Shown here piece after piece: positions 36,172-44,865 of a DNA stretch of 64,000 nucleotides. The notes beneath the pieces are model-generated. The model saw only the letters and a list, made by a program, of their open reading frames with translations. It did no database searches and was not told the origin of the DNA. Each line of letters opens with the position of its first letter. Within the stretch, counting starts at the first letter, position 1. The translations under genes were made by a program, and so were the position numbers. Origin of the DNA: Cellvibrio sp. PSBB006 (lineage in GTDB: Bacteria > Pseudomonadota > Gammaproteobacteria > Pseudomonadales > Cellvibrionaceae); contig NZ_CP021382.1 in assembly GCF_002162135.1 (NCBI RefSeq), forward strand, positions 4,710,001-4,774,000, given 5' to 3'.

Positions 36172-37710
36172 TTATGGATTCTTTTGAAGCAAAAATTTTA
36201 CTCCATTATTTTTAAGTATCTCAAAAACTCTGTCTTGATATGGATTTAAACACACGTCGTCAAAAAACAATTGATATATTAAAACCCAGTACCTATCCAA
36301 AAGATATAAATCTGCAGAGTCTAACTGTTCACAGAAACCTTTTACCAGTTCCTGATGCTGCTCTGTCCAATATAGAACCCAGATACTGAATGCATCTTCT
36401 GTAGCTATGATTTTATGCGCCAAATCTGTCGGAATCTCACTGCCCCATTTAATTAAACAATAGATTCCCCAGCACACCCCATCAGAGCGCAATCTTTTTA
36501 TGTTCTCTAAAATAATTGCGATTAAGCTACTTTCTATTCGCTTATGTTCTGCCAGCATCCAATCATCTGCGTAACGTTCAATCAACATGGCAACTGACGG
36601 CAATAATGCTGGCTGGTGAAATGCTAAAGCAAGGAGGTAATCCAGCACTTTATACTCATCATGAAGTACGATGTTTCGACGAGTATCTACCACTACTCCC
36701 GCTGCAAATTTTAATATACTTCCATCTGGATATTGATTTGCCAGATCGACAGCAAAATCCAGATAATCGAATACTTGTGCAGCAGACAACTCTTCACCTA
36801 TCGGTTTGCGATGCTCCAAAGCAATAACCCAAGCTTCACTCATCGGCCTCGGCAGCTTTACTATCTCAGTTTTTTTAATGTTTAGCTGTAGTTTGTATTT
36901 TGCGGCAGCACTTTCAATAGTGCGTACAAACTCCCAAGCATTCTCTTCAGTTTCACAAAACCCAGTATAATCATCAATATAGCGAGTAAACTCAAAACCT
37001 TTTCTTAACAATTCCAAATCGATCTTTGATAATACGATTTCAGCAATAAGCGTTGAAGCACCTGGCCCGATAGCGATACCTTGAGTTTCATCTCTCTTGC
37101 ATGAACGAAGATGCTTATCAATTTTATTAAACCATGCTGCAGAACTTCGATCTGCTTTAGCCGTCGCATGACCAACAAGCGCCCAAGGTACAGAATGAGA
37201 ATAGATGCTTGGAAAGCAGTTAGCGATATCAGTATGAACTCGATACCTTTTCCCAAAAGATTCAATTAAATGGTGATTTACCTTTTTAACAAAGTCTAAT
37301 TCAGTAATTTCCTCTTCGACAATATCTACATCGCCATATCCGCTCATTACAACGATCCGGCCATCGGTGTATTTTTTAAGACCTATTTGGCTATTAGGGT
37401 TCTCAAAAATATGAGAAAAATTATCCAAACTTTCACTCAATTCATAGCATAAGTTTGCGTGAGGCAATGGGTGAGGAAGTGATAACACCCTACTAACACC
37501 ATTAAATCGGGTAAGCTTATAATCAACTTGATCAAATCCAGAATATGGGACTCGCCTATGGTTTGCCAAGCCTACAAGTTGAGCAGCAATAGCAGGCGTA
37601 AAATTTTCAGTTGTGAATATTGGAGGAAGCTCTTCCTTCGCTTTGCGTTGCGTTGGCAAATAGTTATGACAAAGCAAAGCATTAAATAAATAGTTCTTAT
37701 CTATGGCCAT
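36172..37710 (-). CDS. Reverse transcriptase, Abi/UG (defence-associated) type
   Basis: A 512-residue RNA-directed DNA polymerase. Motif A is HTDIANCFPSIYSHSVPWAL (Asp161), motif B-like GIAIGPGASTLIAEI (211-225), and the catalytic YIDD is at 244-247 (RYIDDYTGF). The region after about residue 330 looks like helical repeats. There is no group II intron maturase, RNase H or integrase domain, and the TDI...SIYxHSxPWA pattern is that of Abi/UG reverse transcriptases, many of which are anti-phage (DRT) systems. The UG class could not be assigned. AAGGAA precedes ATG by 9 nt. About 400 nt of non-coding DNA precedes it, where DRT systems often encode a template RNA. Confidence 0.88.
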   Translation of the reverse strand: MAIDKNYLFNALLCHNYLPTQRKAKEELPPIFTTENFTPAIAAQLVGLANHRRVPYSGFDQVDYKLTRFNGVSRVLSLPHPLPHANLCYELSESLDNFSHIFENPNSQIGLKKYTDGRIVVMSGYGDVDIVEEEITELDFVKKVNHHLIESFGKRYRVHTDIANCFPSIYSHSVPWALVGHATAKADRSSAAWFNKIDKHLRSCKRDETQGIAIGPGASTLIAEIVLSKIDLELLRKGFEFTRYIDDYTGFCETEENAWEFVRTIESAAAKYKLQLNIKKTEIVKLPRPMSEAWVIALEHRKPIGEELSAAQVFDYLDFAVDLANQYPDGSILKFAAGVVVDTRRNIVLHDEYKVLDYLLALAFHQPALLPSVAMLIERYADDWMLAEHKRIESSLIAIILENIKRLRSDGVCWGIYCLIKWGSEIPTDLAHKIIATEDAFSIWVLYWTEQHQELVKGFCEQLDSADLYLLDRYWVLIYQLFFDDVCLNPYQDRVFEILKNNGVKFLLQKNP

Positions 37711-38119
37711 AAAATTTATTCCTTAATTAAGTAGTTTTAATTTCATCCAGATATAGAGAGTGATCTTATGGAGTTAAATTAAACCTATGCTGGCGCTAAG
37801 AATGTCCGCTTTGGATACAAAGCAGACCTAACCAGCAGGTTGGGATTGATAATTTTTGACTGGGAGGCATTAGATAATTTCCTTGAGTTATCTCTAAAAA
37901 TGACAAATATGGCGTGTTACGGATACTGTATTTAAACCGATAGAAGACTAACGCGCCAGAAGAGGCAGTGGCTTTTTAATACCAGTTAGGAATTGATTAT
38001 TTCTTGCTTATTCATCAAGCTAGCATTTAGAAAACGCAATTACATGATATTACAGGGCTTTAATGCTAATTGGCGCCTCTGTGCATGAACCGCCAACTAC
38101 TATTTTTATGTAGGAAAAC
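37711..38119. other. Non-coding region upstream of the reverse transcriptase; candidate ncRNA
   Basis: About 409 bp with no credible gene, lying 5' of the RT on its strand and 5' of the next plus-strand gene. It includes hairpin repeat copy A. Several DRT systems carry a structured non-coding RNA here; whether one exists must be tested by RNA sequencing or covariance, as I cannot fold it reliably. Confidence 0.4.
37801..37831 (+). repeat. Hairpin repeat AATGTCCGCTT...AGACCTAA, copy A
   Basis: The stem gtccgctttg/caaagcagac (one mismatch) with a 4-nt loop, flanked by aat and ctaa. It is inverted relative to copy B at 35177-35206. Confidence 0.6.
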
Positions 38120-38491
38120 ATGGCCAATTTTTGGGTTATTGATACTAAGTGCAAAGTACTGCCCCAGAGTGCTCTGCCTCAAGATGGCAGTGCGTATTAT
38201 TACGGGCGAAGCGTGGTCCCAGCTGAATCCCGAGAACACGCGATTAAAAAACTGGTAGCGGCATTGAAAGAACAAGACATGTTGGTTGAAACGGTGCTGG
38301 CAAAAGTCGTTTATGAAGACGGACTTTGGGACGATGATGAGTTTGAGGTTCAAGCAAGTTTTGAAAAAGCCAGCAACACCAATGAGATAGAAATAGGCTG
38401 CTTTCTCTCAGAGAAGTCTATGAAAAAAGTTGAATCCACCGAACGCGGCAATGATTTCACAACGGAATTCGTTATCACGAGGGCCCCATGA
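38120..38491 (+). CDS. Hypothetical protein coupled to xthA
   Basis: 123 residues, not recognised; soluble, acidic, with YYYGRSVVPAESREHAIKKL and a C-terminal beta-rich part. AGGAAA lies 5 nt before the ATG. Its last four bases overlap the xthA start (ATGA), implying co-translation with the DNA-repair exonuclease. The coupling may be an accident of insertion beside xthA or a real functional link. Confidence 0.65.
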   Translation: MANFWVIDTKCKVLPQSALPQDGSAYYYGRSVVPAESREHAIKKLVAALKEQDMLVETVLAKVVYEDGLWDDDEFEVQASFEKASNTNEIEIGCFLSEKSMKKVESTERGNDFTTEFVITRAP

Positions 38492-39276
38492 AAATCGCAA
38501 CCTACAACATCAACGGCGTAAACGGTCACCTGCCAGTCCTGCTTCGCTGGCTGGAAGAATCACAACCCGATATCGTCTGCCTACAGGAATTAAAAGCCCC
38601 GCAAGAAAAGTTTCCCGAGCAGGCGATTCGCGATGCGGGCTATGCGGCCATCTGGCATGGGCAGAAAAGTTGGAATGGTGTGGCTATTTTGTCGCGGGTT
38701 GGCGAACCGGTGGAGGTTCGTCGTGCGTTGCCGGGGGATGCGGAGGATGTGCACAGCCGTTACATTGAGGCGGCGGTGCAGGGCATTGTGGTGGGGTGTT
38801 TGTATTTGCCTAATGGCAACCCGGCGCCGGGGCCTAAGTTTGATTACAAATTAAAATGGCTTGAGCGGTTAACGGCCCATGCGGCGGAATTGGTCAAGGC
38901 CGATGCGCCGGTGGTGTTGGTGGGTGATTACAATGTGATTCCGACGGACCTGGATGTGTATAAGCCGGAGCGCTGGTTGGATGATGCGTTGTTCCGGCCG
39001 GAGGTGCGCGAAGCGTTTACCACTATATTGGCGCAGGGGTGGACGGATGCGGTCCGCGCGCTGCATCCGGATGAGGTGATTTATACCTTTTGGGATTATT
39101 TTCGCAACGCCTACGGGCGCAACGCGGGCTTGCGGATCGATCACTTCCTGTTAAATCCGGCGCTGAAAAAAAGCCTGCGCAGTTGCGGTGTTGATAAGCA
39201 CGTGCGCGGTTGGGAAAAGACCAGTGACCATGCGCCGGTGTGGATTGAGTTAAAACACCAGGCTGCTTCCAGGTAG
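38488..39276 (+). CDS. xthA: Exodeoxyribonuclease III
   Basis: An AP endonuclease and 3'-5' exonuclease of base-excision repair, 262 residues. All family motifs are present: NINGV, LQELKAP (metal-binding Glu), YLPNGNP, GDYNVIPTDLDVY, FRNAYGRNAGLRIDHFLL and TSDHAPVW (catalytic Asp-His). It is cytosolic. GAGGG precedes the ATG. The codon use is GC-rich, unlike the hypothetical gene overlapping its start, so xthA marks the right edge of the accessory region. Confidence 0.93.
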   Translation: MKIATYNINGVNGHLPVLLRWLEESQPDIVCLQELKAPQEKFPEQAIRDAGYAAIWHGQKSWNGVAILSRVGEPVEVRRALPGDAEDVHSRYIEAAVQGIVVGCLYLPNGNPAPGPKFDYKLKWLERLTAHAAELVKADAPVVLVGDYNVIPTDLDVYKPERWLDDALFRPEVREAFTTILAQGWTDAVRALHPDEVIYTFWDYFRNAYGRNAGLRIDHFLLNPALKKSLRSCGVDKHVRGWEKTSDHAPVWIELKHQAASR

Positions 39277-39582
39277 CCTTTCACCTTGCCCAGTTTTGGT
39301 TCGGCACCTGTAGTAATTGGCTACCGGCTTGTGCATTTATGCGCTTTCATTTCACCGCTTCTTCAGTTTTCTGTTTTCCAGGATAGGAAACCTGCCGCTA
39401 TAACTCACTGTATTTAAAAGATAAAATTCTATTTCAGTTAAATTCTGACCATATGGTCATGTAATTGGACTGCTTCTTGCTTTTTCACGCCAGTGTTCGT
39501 TTGTCGCATCTGTTTGCCTCGAAACGTTACCTCCAAACGCTCGTGCTATGCGGGTCAATTTTGTCCAGCTGAAAGAAATCCT
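39277..39582 (+). other. Upstream region of the DUF1592 operon
   Basis: About 306 bp that hold the operon promoter and a perfect palindrome (39446-39459). No coding potential. Confidence 0.5.
39446..39459. promoter_or_regulatory. Perfect palindrome TGACCATATGGTCA
   Basis: A 14-bp perfect dyad about 125 bp upstream of the first operon gene, in AT-rich DNA. The length and symmetry suit a dimeric repressor such as a TetR or GntR protein; the regulator is not identified. Confidence 0.55.
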
Positions 39583-41979
39583 ATGATGGCGGTAAGAATC
39601 CGGAAAGTGCTGTTTGTGTTAAGCGCGCTGATGTGTAATGTCGCGGTGGCCAGTCCGGACGGTCACGGCAGTTATGACCCTGAAGCGTTTCTGGATAAGC
39701 ATTGCGCGCGCTGTCATAACGACGAACGCATGTCCGGCAACTGGTCCTTGTCGATGGTGAATGTTGCTGATATTGGCCAGGGCAAAGGTTTGGCGGAATG
39801 GGAAAGTATTCTGCGCGTTACCGGGCGCGGCGAGATGCCGCCGCCGAGCCGACCCAAGCCGGGTGATGAAGAATTAAAGAGTTTTATGAGTTGGCTCGAA
39901 GGTTCGTTGGATGGTTATGCGGCGGCGCATCCCAACCCTGGCCGCGCGACCTTGCGCCGTTTGAATCGCACCGAATACAGCAATGCGGTGCGCGATTTGT
40001 TGAACCTTGATGTGAACGTCAGCGAATCATTGCCGACCGACGATACCGGCTACGGTTTTGACAATATTGCCGATGTGTTGTCGGTGTCGCCGACATTGAT
40101 GGATCGTTATATTGCCGTCGCGGGTAAGGTGAGTCGCCTGGCCGTGGGGCTTGGCGCGGATCAACCTTTTACCACGACGTATATGTTGCCTAAAGATGGC
40201 TCCATCCTGAATCAGGGCATTCCCTCTTACGATGAACGGATGAGCCATGATTTGCCGCTCGATTCCCGGGGCGGCGGTGCCTTTAAATACTATGCGCCGC
40301 ACGATGGTGTGTACGAAATCAATGGCTATTTGAATTCCAACACCAACAACGAAGTGGATCGCCTGGAAGAAAATCGCGTGAGTTTGCGCGTGCCCTTAAC
40401 CGCCGGTTCGCACACGGTGGGCATTACCTTTCGCAAACAATTGCGGCTGGATGAAAGCGTGCAAACCCTGCGTAACACCACCGATGAAGTGCCGCTGCCC
40501 ACGGAACCCCCAACACCGCTGACATTGGATTTTATTGTTGATGGTGCGCGCGTGGGCAGTACCAATGTGCCGTCGTATTATATGTCGCCGCGCTTTGCGC
40601 AGAAAAATTTTCCCCGCGATGTGCTGGAGATTAACGTCGCTGGCCCCTATGAAGCGAGTGGCCCTGGCACCACACCCAGTCGTGAAAAAATCTTCAGTTG
40701 CCAGCCGTCGTTCTGGCCGTTTACGGAAAACTATTGTGCGAAAAAAATTATCGCGCGCCTGGCACGGCAAGCCTATCGTCGGCCGGTGACCGATGCAGAT
40801 GTTGAGCGCTTGATGGCGGTGTATGTGCAAGCGCAGCAGTCGGCGAATTTTGAACAGGGTATTGCGGCGGCTATTCAGGCCATACTGGTTTCGCCGAGCT
40901 TTTTATTTTTATACGAAACCGATCCGCCTCACAGCGAGCCGGGTTTTGTTCATCCCGTCACTGATCTCGAATACGCCTCTCGCCTGGCCCTGTTTTTATG
41001 GAGCAGCTTACCCGATGAAGAGCTGTTAGCGCTGGCTGAAAAAAATGTGTTGCGCAAACCCGACATCTTGCAGCAGCAAATAAAACGCATGCTGGCGGAT
41101 GATCGTGCTATAGCTCTGGAACAAAATTTTGCGGGCCAATGGTTGTATTTACGCAACCTGGAATTCCAGCGCCCGGATGTGGTGGAGTTTCCGGATTTTG
41201 ATATTCCGCTGCGCGATGCCATGAAGCGCGAAAGCGAATTATTTTTCAGCGCGATTGTGCGCGAAAATGCCAGCATTCTGGATTTTATCAAGAGTGATTA
41301 CACCTTCCTCAACGAACGACTGGCTACACATTACGGCATTGAAGGCGTGCAGGGCCCGGCGTTTCGCAGAGTGGCCATCGACGCGGAATCCATGCGCGGT
41401 GGTTTGTTAGGGCAGGGCAGTATCTTAACGGTGACCTCTTACAGCAATCACACCTCGGTGGTGCGGCGCGGTAAATGGATTCTCGATAATTTATTGGCCG
41501 CACCGCCACCACCACCGCCGCCGGATATTCCCGCACTCAAAACCCAGCAGGCGGGCAAAGCCTTGAACGCGCGCGAACAAATGGCCTTGCACAGCCAGGA
41601 CCCGGCGTGTTCATCGTGCCATGTGCGCATGGACCCTTTGGGCCTGGCGCTGGAAAAATATGATGCGGTAGGGCGCTTCCGCTTAACGGATGCAGGTCGG
41701 CCTATTGATGTTTCCACCAACATGCCCGACGGAAAAATATTTGAAGGCTTGTACGGTTTGCAATCGGTATTGCTGGAACGCAAAGAACAATTCGCCGGGG
41801 CGTTTGTACAACGCTTGATGACTTACGCATTGGGGCGCGGTCTGGAAGCGAATGATCAACCGCAGGTGCGTCAGATTGTGCGCACGGCGGCGCAGGACAA
41901 TTACCGCATTCACACCATTATCTGGGGCATTCTCATCAGCGAACCTTTTAACTATCGAATGGTGCCACATCATGAGTAA
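39583..41979 (+). CDS. DUF1592-family c-type cytochrome-like protein
   Basis: 798 residues, exported (signal peptide about 1-24). One CxxCH haem motif near the N-terminus (CARCH, 41-45, followed by NDERMSGNWSLS) and a second near 676 (CSSCH). Between them lie the DUF1587/1592/1588/1585 domains (RATLRRLNRTEYSNAVRDLL; ARLARQAYRRPVTDADVERL; GGLLGQGSILT; FVQRLMTYALGRGL). This multi-domain type is known from planctomycetes and some gammaproteobacteria, always with a DUF1552 partner; function unknown. The start ATG at 39583 is chosen because it gives the signal peptide. Its stop overlaps the next start. Confidence 0.88.
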   Translation: MMAVRIRKVLFVLSALMCNVAVASPDGHGSYDPEAFLDKHCARCHNDERMSGNWSLSMVNVADIGQGKGLAEWESILRVTGRGEMPPPSRPKPGDEELKSFMSWLEGSLDGYAAAHPNPGRATLRRLNRTEYSNAVRDLLNLDVNVSESLPTDDTGYGFDNIADVLSVSPTLMDRYIAVAGKVSRLAVGLGADQPFTTTYMLPKDGSILNQGIPSYDERMSHDLPLDSRGGGAFKYYAPHDGVYEINGYLNSNTNNEVDRLEENRVSLRVPLTAGSHTVGITFRKQLRLDESVQTLRNTTDEVPLPTEPPTPLTLDFIVDGARVGSTNVPSYYMSPRFAQKNFPRDVLEINVAGPYEASGPGTTPSREKIFSCQPSFWPFTENYCAKKIIARLARQAYRRPVTDADVERLMAVYVQAQQSANFEQGIAAAIQAILVSPSFLFLYETDPPHSEPGFVHPVTDLEYASRLALFLWSSLPDEELLALAEKNVLRKPDILQQQIKRMLADDRAIALEQNFAGQWLYLRNLEFQRPDVVEFPDFDIPLRDAMKRESELFFSAIVRENASILDFIKSDYTFLNERLATHYGIEGVQGPAFRRVAIDAESMRGGLLGQGSILTVTSYSNHTSVVRRGKWILDNLLAAPPPPPPPDIPALKTQQAGKALNAREQMALHSQDPACSSCHVRMDPLGLALEKYDAVGRFRLTDAGRPIDVSTNMPDGKIFEGLYGLQSVLLERKEQFAGAFVQRLMTYALGRGLEANDQPQVRQIVRTAAQDNYRIHTIIWGILISEPFNYRMVPHHE

Positions 41980-43309
41980 ACAACCTGTTCTTAACCGTCG
42001 CACGCTGTTGCGCGGGTTGGGTGCGACCATTACCTTGCCCTTGATGGAGTCGATGATTCCATCGGCATTTGCCACGGCAGTCATGGAAAGTCGGCCGAAA
42101 CGTTTGAGTGTTTTTTATATTCCGAATGGGCTGCGTATGCCGCAATTTACGCCGGCGGAGGCCGGTGAGAATTACGCGCTCACACCCATATTGGAGCCGA
42201 TCGCCCGCCACAAAGAAAAATTTTCGGTGATCTCCGGTTTAGCGCACTACAACGCGAACGCCTTGGGTGATGGTCCTGGCAGCCACGGGCGCAGCTGCGG
42301 TGCCTATTTAACCGGTGCGCATCCCAAACGCACCGAGGGCGCCGATATTTTATGTGGCATTTCAATGGATCAGGTGCTTGCGAATCATCTTGGTCATCAC
42401 ACGCAATTGGCTTCTCTGGAATTAGGTATTGAACCGCCCAGTTTGCTCGGCAGTTGTGACATTGGTTACAGCTGTACTTACACGAATACTCTGTCCTGGC
42501 GCAGCCCCACATCGCCCTTGCCGGTGGTGGTAAAACCCAGCGATGTCTTTGAACGTTTGTTTGGCGATACCACGGTGCTGGATGAAAAATCCCGCAAAGC
42601 GCAGTTGGCCACCAAGGCCAGTATTCTGGATTTTGTGTTGGAAGATGCATCGCGTTTATCGCCGCGTTTGGGCATGAACGACCGGCGCAAGATGGAGGAG
42701 TATCTCGACTCCATTCGCACCGTGGAATTGCGTATTCAAAAAGCCAGCCAGCAAGTGCAGCAGGTGGACACCAGCCATGTGCAATTACCGGTCGGCATTC
42801 CGGAATCCTTTGAAGAGCATGTGCGCTTGATGATCGATTTGCAAGTGCTGGCACTGCAAAGCGACATGACGCGCATCAGTACCTTTATGTTGGGCCGTGA
42901 ATTAAGTAATCGCGCCTACGCCGAGATCGGTGTGCCCGACGCGCACCACAGCCTCAGCCACCACGGTGGCGACGAAGAAAAAATTGCCAAGCTGGTAAAA
43001 ATTAATCGCCTGCACATGGAGCAGTTCGGTTACTTGCTCGACCGCTTGAGTGCAACCGCCGATGGTGAGCGCACGCTGTTGGATAGCACATTGGTGATGG
43101 GTGGTGCGAGCCTGGGTGAACCTAACGATCACGACAACATGAATCTGCCGGCGATTGTGGCGGGTGGTGGTTTGCGGGGTAATCGCCATATCGTCGAGTC
43201 CAAACATACGCCCATGAGTAATTTAATGTTGTCACTCATGCACGAGATGGGCGTACCGGTTGACAGCTTCGGTGATAGCACCGGTGTGATCAATGCGCTC
43301 AGCGCTTAG
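41972..43309 (+). CDS. DUF1552-family protein, Tat signal
   Basis: 445 residues with a Tat signal (NRRTLLRGLGATITLPLMES) and the DUF1552 fold (LSVFYIPNGLRM, FSVISGLAHYNA, GGASLGEPNDHDNMNLPAIVAGG). DUF1552 proteins are related to the DUF1501/sulfatase-like alkaline phosphatase superfamily and occur almost always beside DUF1592 proteins. It overlaps the preceding gene by 8 bp and is co-transcribed. Its periplasmic enzymatic role is unproved. Confidence 0.87.
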   Translation: MSKQPVLNRRTLLRGLGATITLPLMESMIPSAFATAVMESRPKRLSVFYIPNGLRMPQFTPAEAGENYALTPILEPIARHKEKFSVISGLAHYNANALGDGPGSHGRSCGAYLTGAHPKRTEGADILCGISMDQVLANHLGHHTQLASLELGIEPPSLLGSCDIGYSCTYTNTLSWRSPTSPLPVVVKPSDVFERLFGDTTVLDEKSRKAQLATKASILDFVLEDASRLSPRLGMNDRRKMEEYLDSIRTVELRIQKASQQVQQVDTSHVQLPVGIPESFEEHVRLMIDLQVLALQSDMTRISTFMLGRELSNRAYAEIGVPDAHHSLSHHGGDEEKIAKLVKINRLHMEQFGYLLDRLSATADGERTLLDSTLVMGGASLGEPNDHDNMNLPAIVAGGGLRGNRHIVESKHTPMSNLMLSLMHEMGVPVDSFGDSTGVINALSA

Positions 43310-43318
43310 GAGTTCGCA

Positions 43319-44350
43319 ATGAAATATTTAATTGCGCTGGCCTGTGCATTTTTATTTTTATCGACGGCTGCAATGGCTGGCCCAGCGGACGACGCATTAA
43401 TGCGAGCCATTCACGCGGGTGATGCCATAAAAGCGCGACAGGCGTTGCGCGAAGGCGCCGAGGTGAATCAGCCACTGCCCGACGGTTCCTTGCCCTTGGC
43501 CTGGGCGGCGGATGCGCAAAACCCTGAGCTGGTTCAGCTATTGTTGGCGAATGCTGCGAAGCCAGATGTTGACACCATTGCCGGGCAAAATTTCAGCCCG
43601 TTAATTGCTGCCTGTCAACGCGGTGACCCTGCCATTGTTATCGCATTGCTCGACGCTGGTGCCGATGTAACTCGCACCGCGCCTTCTGGTATTTCACCGC
43701 TGGCGTTATGTGCGGGAAATTCCAGCGCGCCGGTGGTGCAACGTTTATTGGAGATGGGCGCAGCCGTGGATGCCGCCGATGAAAACGGGCAGACGCCGTT
43801 GATGTGGGCTGCCGCTAAAGGCCAGGTTGAGGTTATTCCGGTACTACTCAACGCCGGTGCCGATATCAACAGAACAACCGAGCAAGGTTTTACGCCGTTA
43901 TTTTTTGCGATAAAAAGCGGCGACCCGCGCGCACCGGTGGCGATGATGGAGGCGGGTGGTGATATTAATTATCGCGCACCAGATGGAACCTCGGCGGTGC
44001 AATTGGCCATGTACCAGAAACAATTTGCCTTTGCGGAGTTATTGATTAAACGCGGTGTGGATCTGACCGCGTATGATCGCAACGGCCATCAGTTATTGCA
44101 TGCGGCAGTGCTTAATCAACAACCGGCGCTGGTGGCGTTGCTGTTGGAAAAAGGTGCTGATCCCAATGCCCTGACAGGTACCTCCCAGGTGGTGTGGCGT
44201 TACGAGGTTAACTTCACCAGCCGGCCTTACGTGACGCACGCAAAGCCGCCTTTGTTGCTGGCGACCGAGCTGGATTCTACCGAAATGATGAACACCCTGA
44301 TTGCAGCGGGGGCTGACAAAACATTTCGGTTGGAAGATGGCGCTCATTGA
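43319..44350 (+). CDS. Secreted ankyrin-repeat protein
   Basis: 343 residues with a signal peptide (about 1-20, ending AMAGP) and about seven ankyrin repeats (for example GQTPLMWAAAKGQVEVIPVLLNAG). It should act as a periplasmic protein-binding scaffold, possibly for the two proteins encoded just upstream. It starts 9 bp after DUF1552 with AGGAG before the ATG. Confidence 0.85.
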   Translation: MKYLIALACAFLFLSTAAMAGPADDALMRAIHAGDAIKARQALREGAEVNQPLPDGSLPLAWAADAQNPELVQLLLANAAKPDVDTIAGQNFSPLIAACQRGDPAIVIALLDAGADVTRTAPSGISPLALCAGNSSAPVVQRLLEMGAAVDAADENGQTPLMWAAAKGQVEVIPVLLNAGADINRTTEQGFTPLFFAIKSGDPRAPVAMMEAGGDINYRAPDGTSAVQLAMYQKQFAFAELLIKRGVDLTAYDRNGHQLLHAAVLNQQPALVALLLEKGADPNALTGTSQVVWRYEVNFTSRPYVTHAKPPLLLATELDSTEMMNTLIAAGADKTFRLEDGAH

Positions 44351-44380
44351 GGTCTTTCGTTCAAATAAAGGTGTGACACT

Positions 44381-44860
44381 ATGATGGTTAACAATCGTGA
44401 AAGCTGTTCTTTTTCAAAAGCCGCAGTGCTTTGTGCTGGCTTGTTAATGCAAGTGATATTCGTGGGACCGGTTGCTGCGCAGCAATCCATCATCGACGAA
44501 CGGCAGGCCGGTTTTAAAGACATGGGTGCCGCCATGAAAACCCTGCGCGATGAATTAAAAGGCGATGAGCCCAGTACAGAAACGATGACCGCTGCCGCAA
44601 AACAAATGGCCGCGCTCGCTGCAAAAATTCCTGCGTGGTTTCCGGCGGGCAGTGGCCCTGAATCCGGTCTGGATACCGACGCTCGCGACTACATCTGGAC
44701 CAATAAAGCAAAGTTTGATCGCATTACTGACGAGGTTATCAGCGCAACCAAAGCCATGATGCCGCTCACAGCTGGTGGGGATTTATCGGCACTGAAAAAA
44801 CAGCTCCTGGTGGTTCGCGACAGTTGCTCGTCGTGCCACGATAGTTATCGCGTGGATTGA
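44381..44860 (+). CDS. Cytochrome c' / c556-like class II cytochrome
   Basis: 159 residues, exported (signal ends near VAAQQ). It is a four-helix cytochrome with a single haem-binding CSSCH at the C-terminal end (149-153), as in class II cytochromes c. It probably passes electrons with the adjacent cytochrome b. No strong ribosome site is seen; either of two adjacent ATGs may be used. Confidence 0.85.
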   Translation: MMVNNRESCSFSKAAVLCAGLLMQVIFVGPVAAQQSIIDERQAGFKDMGAAMKTLRDELKGDEPSTETMTAAAKQMAALAAKIPAWFPAGSGPESGLDTDARDYIWTNKAKFDRITDEVISATKAMMPLTAGGDLSALKKQLLVVRDSCSSCHDSYRVD

Positions 44861-44865
44861 ATGTG

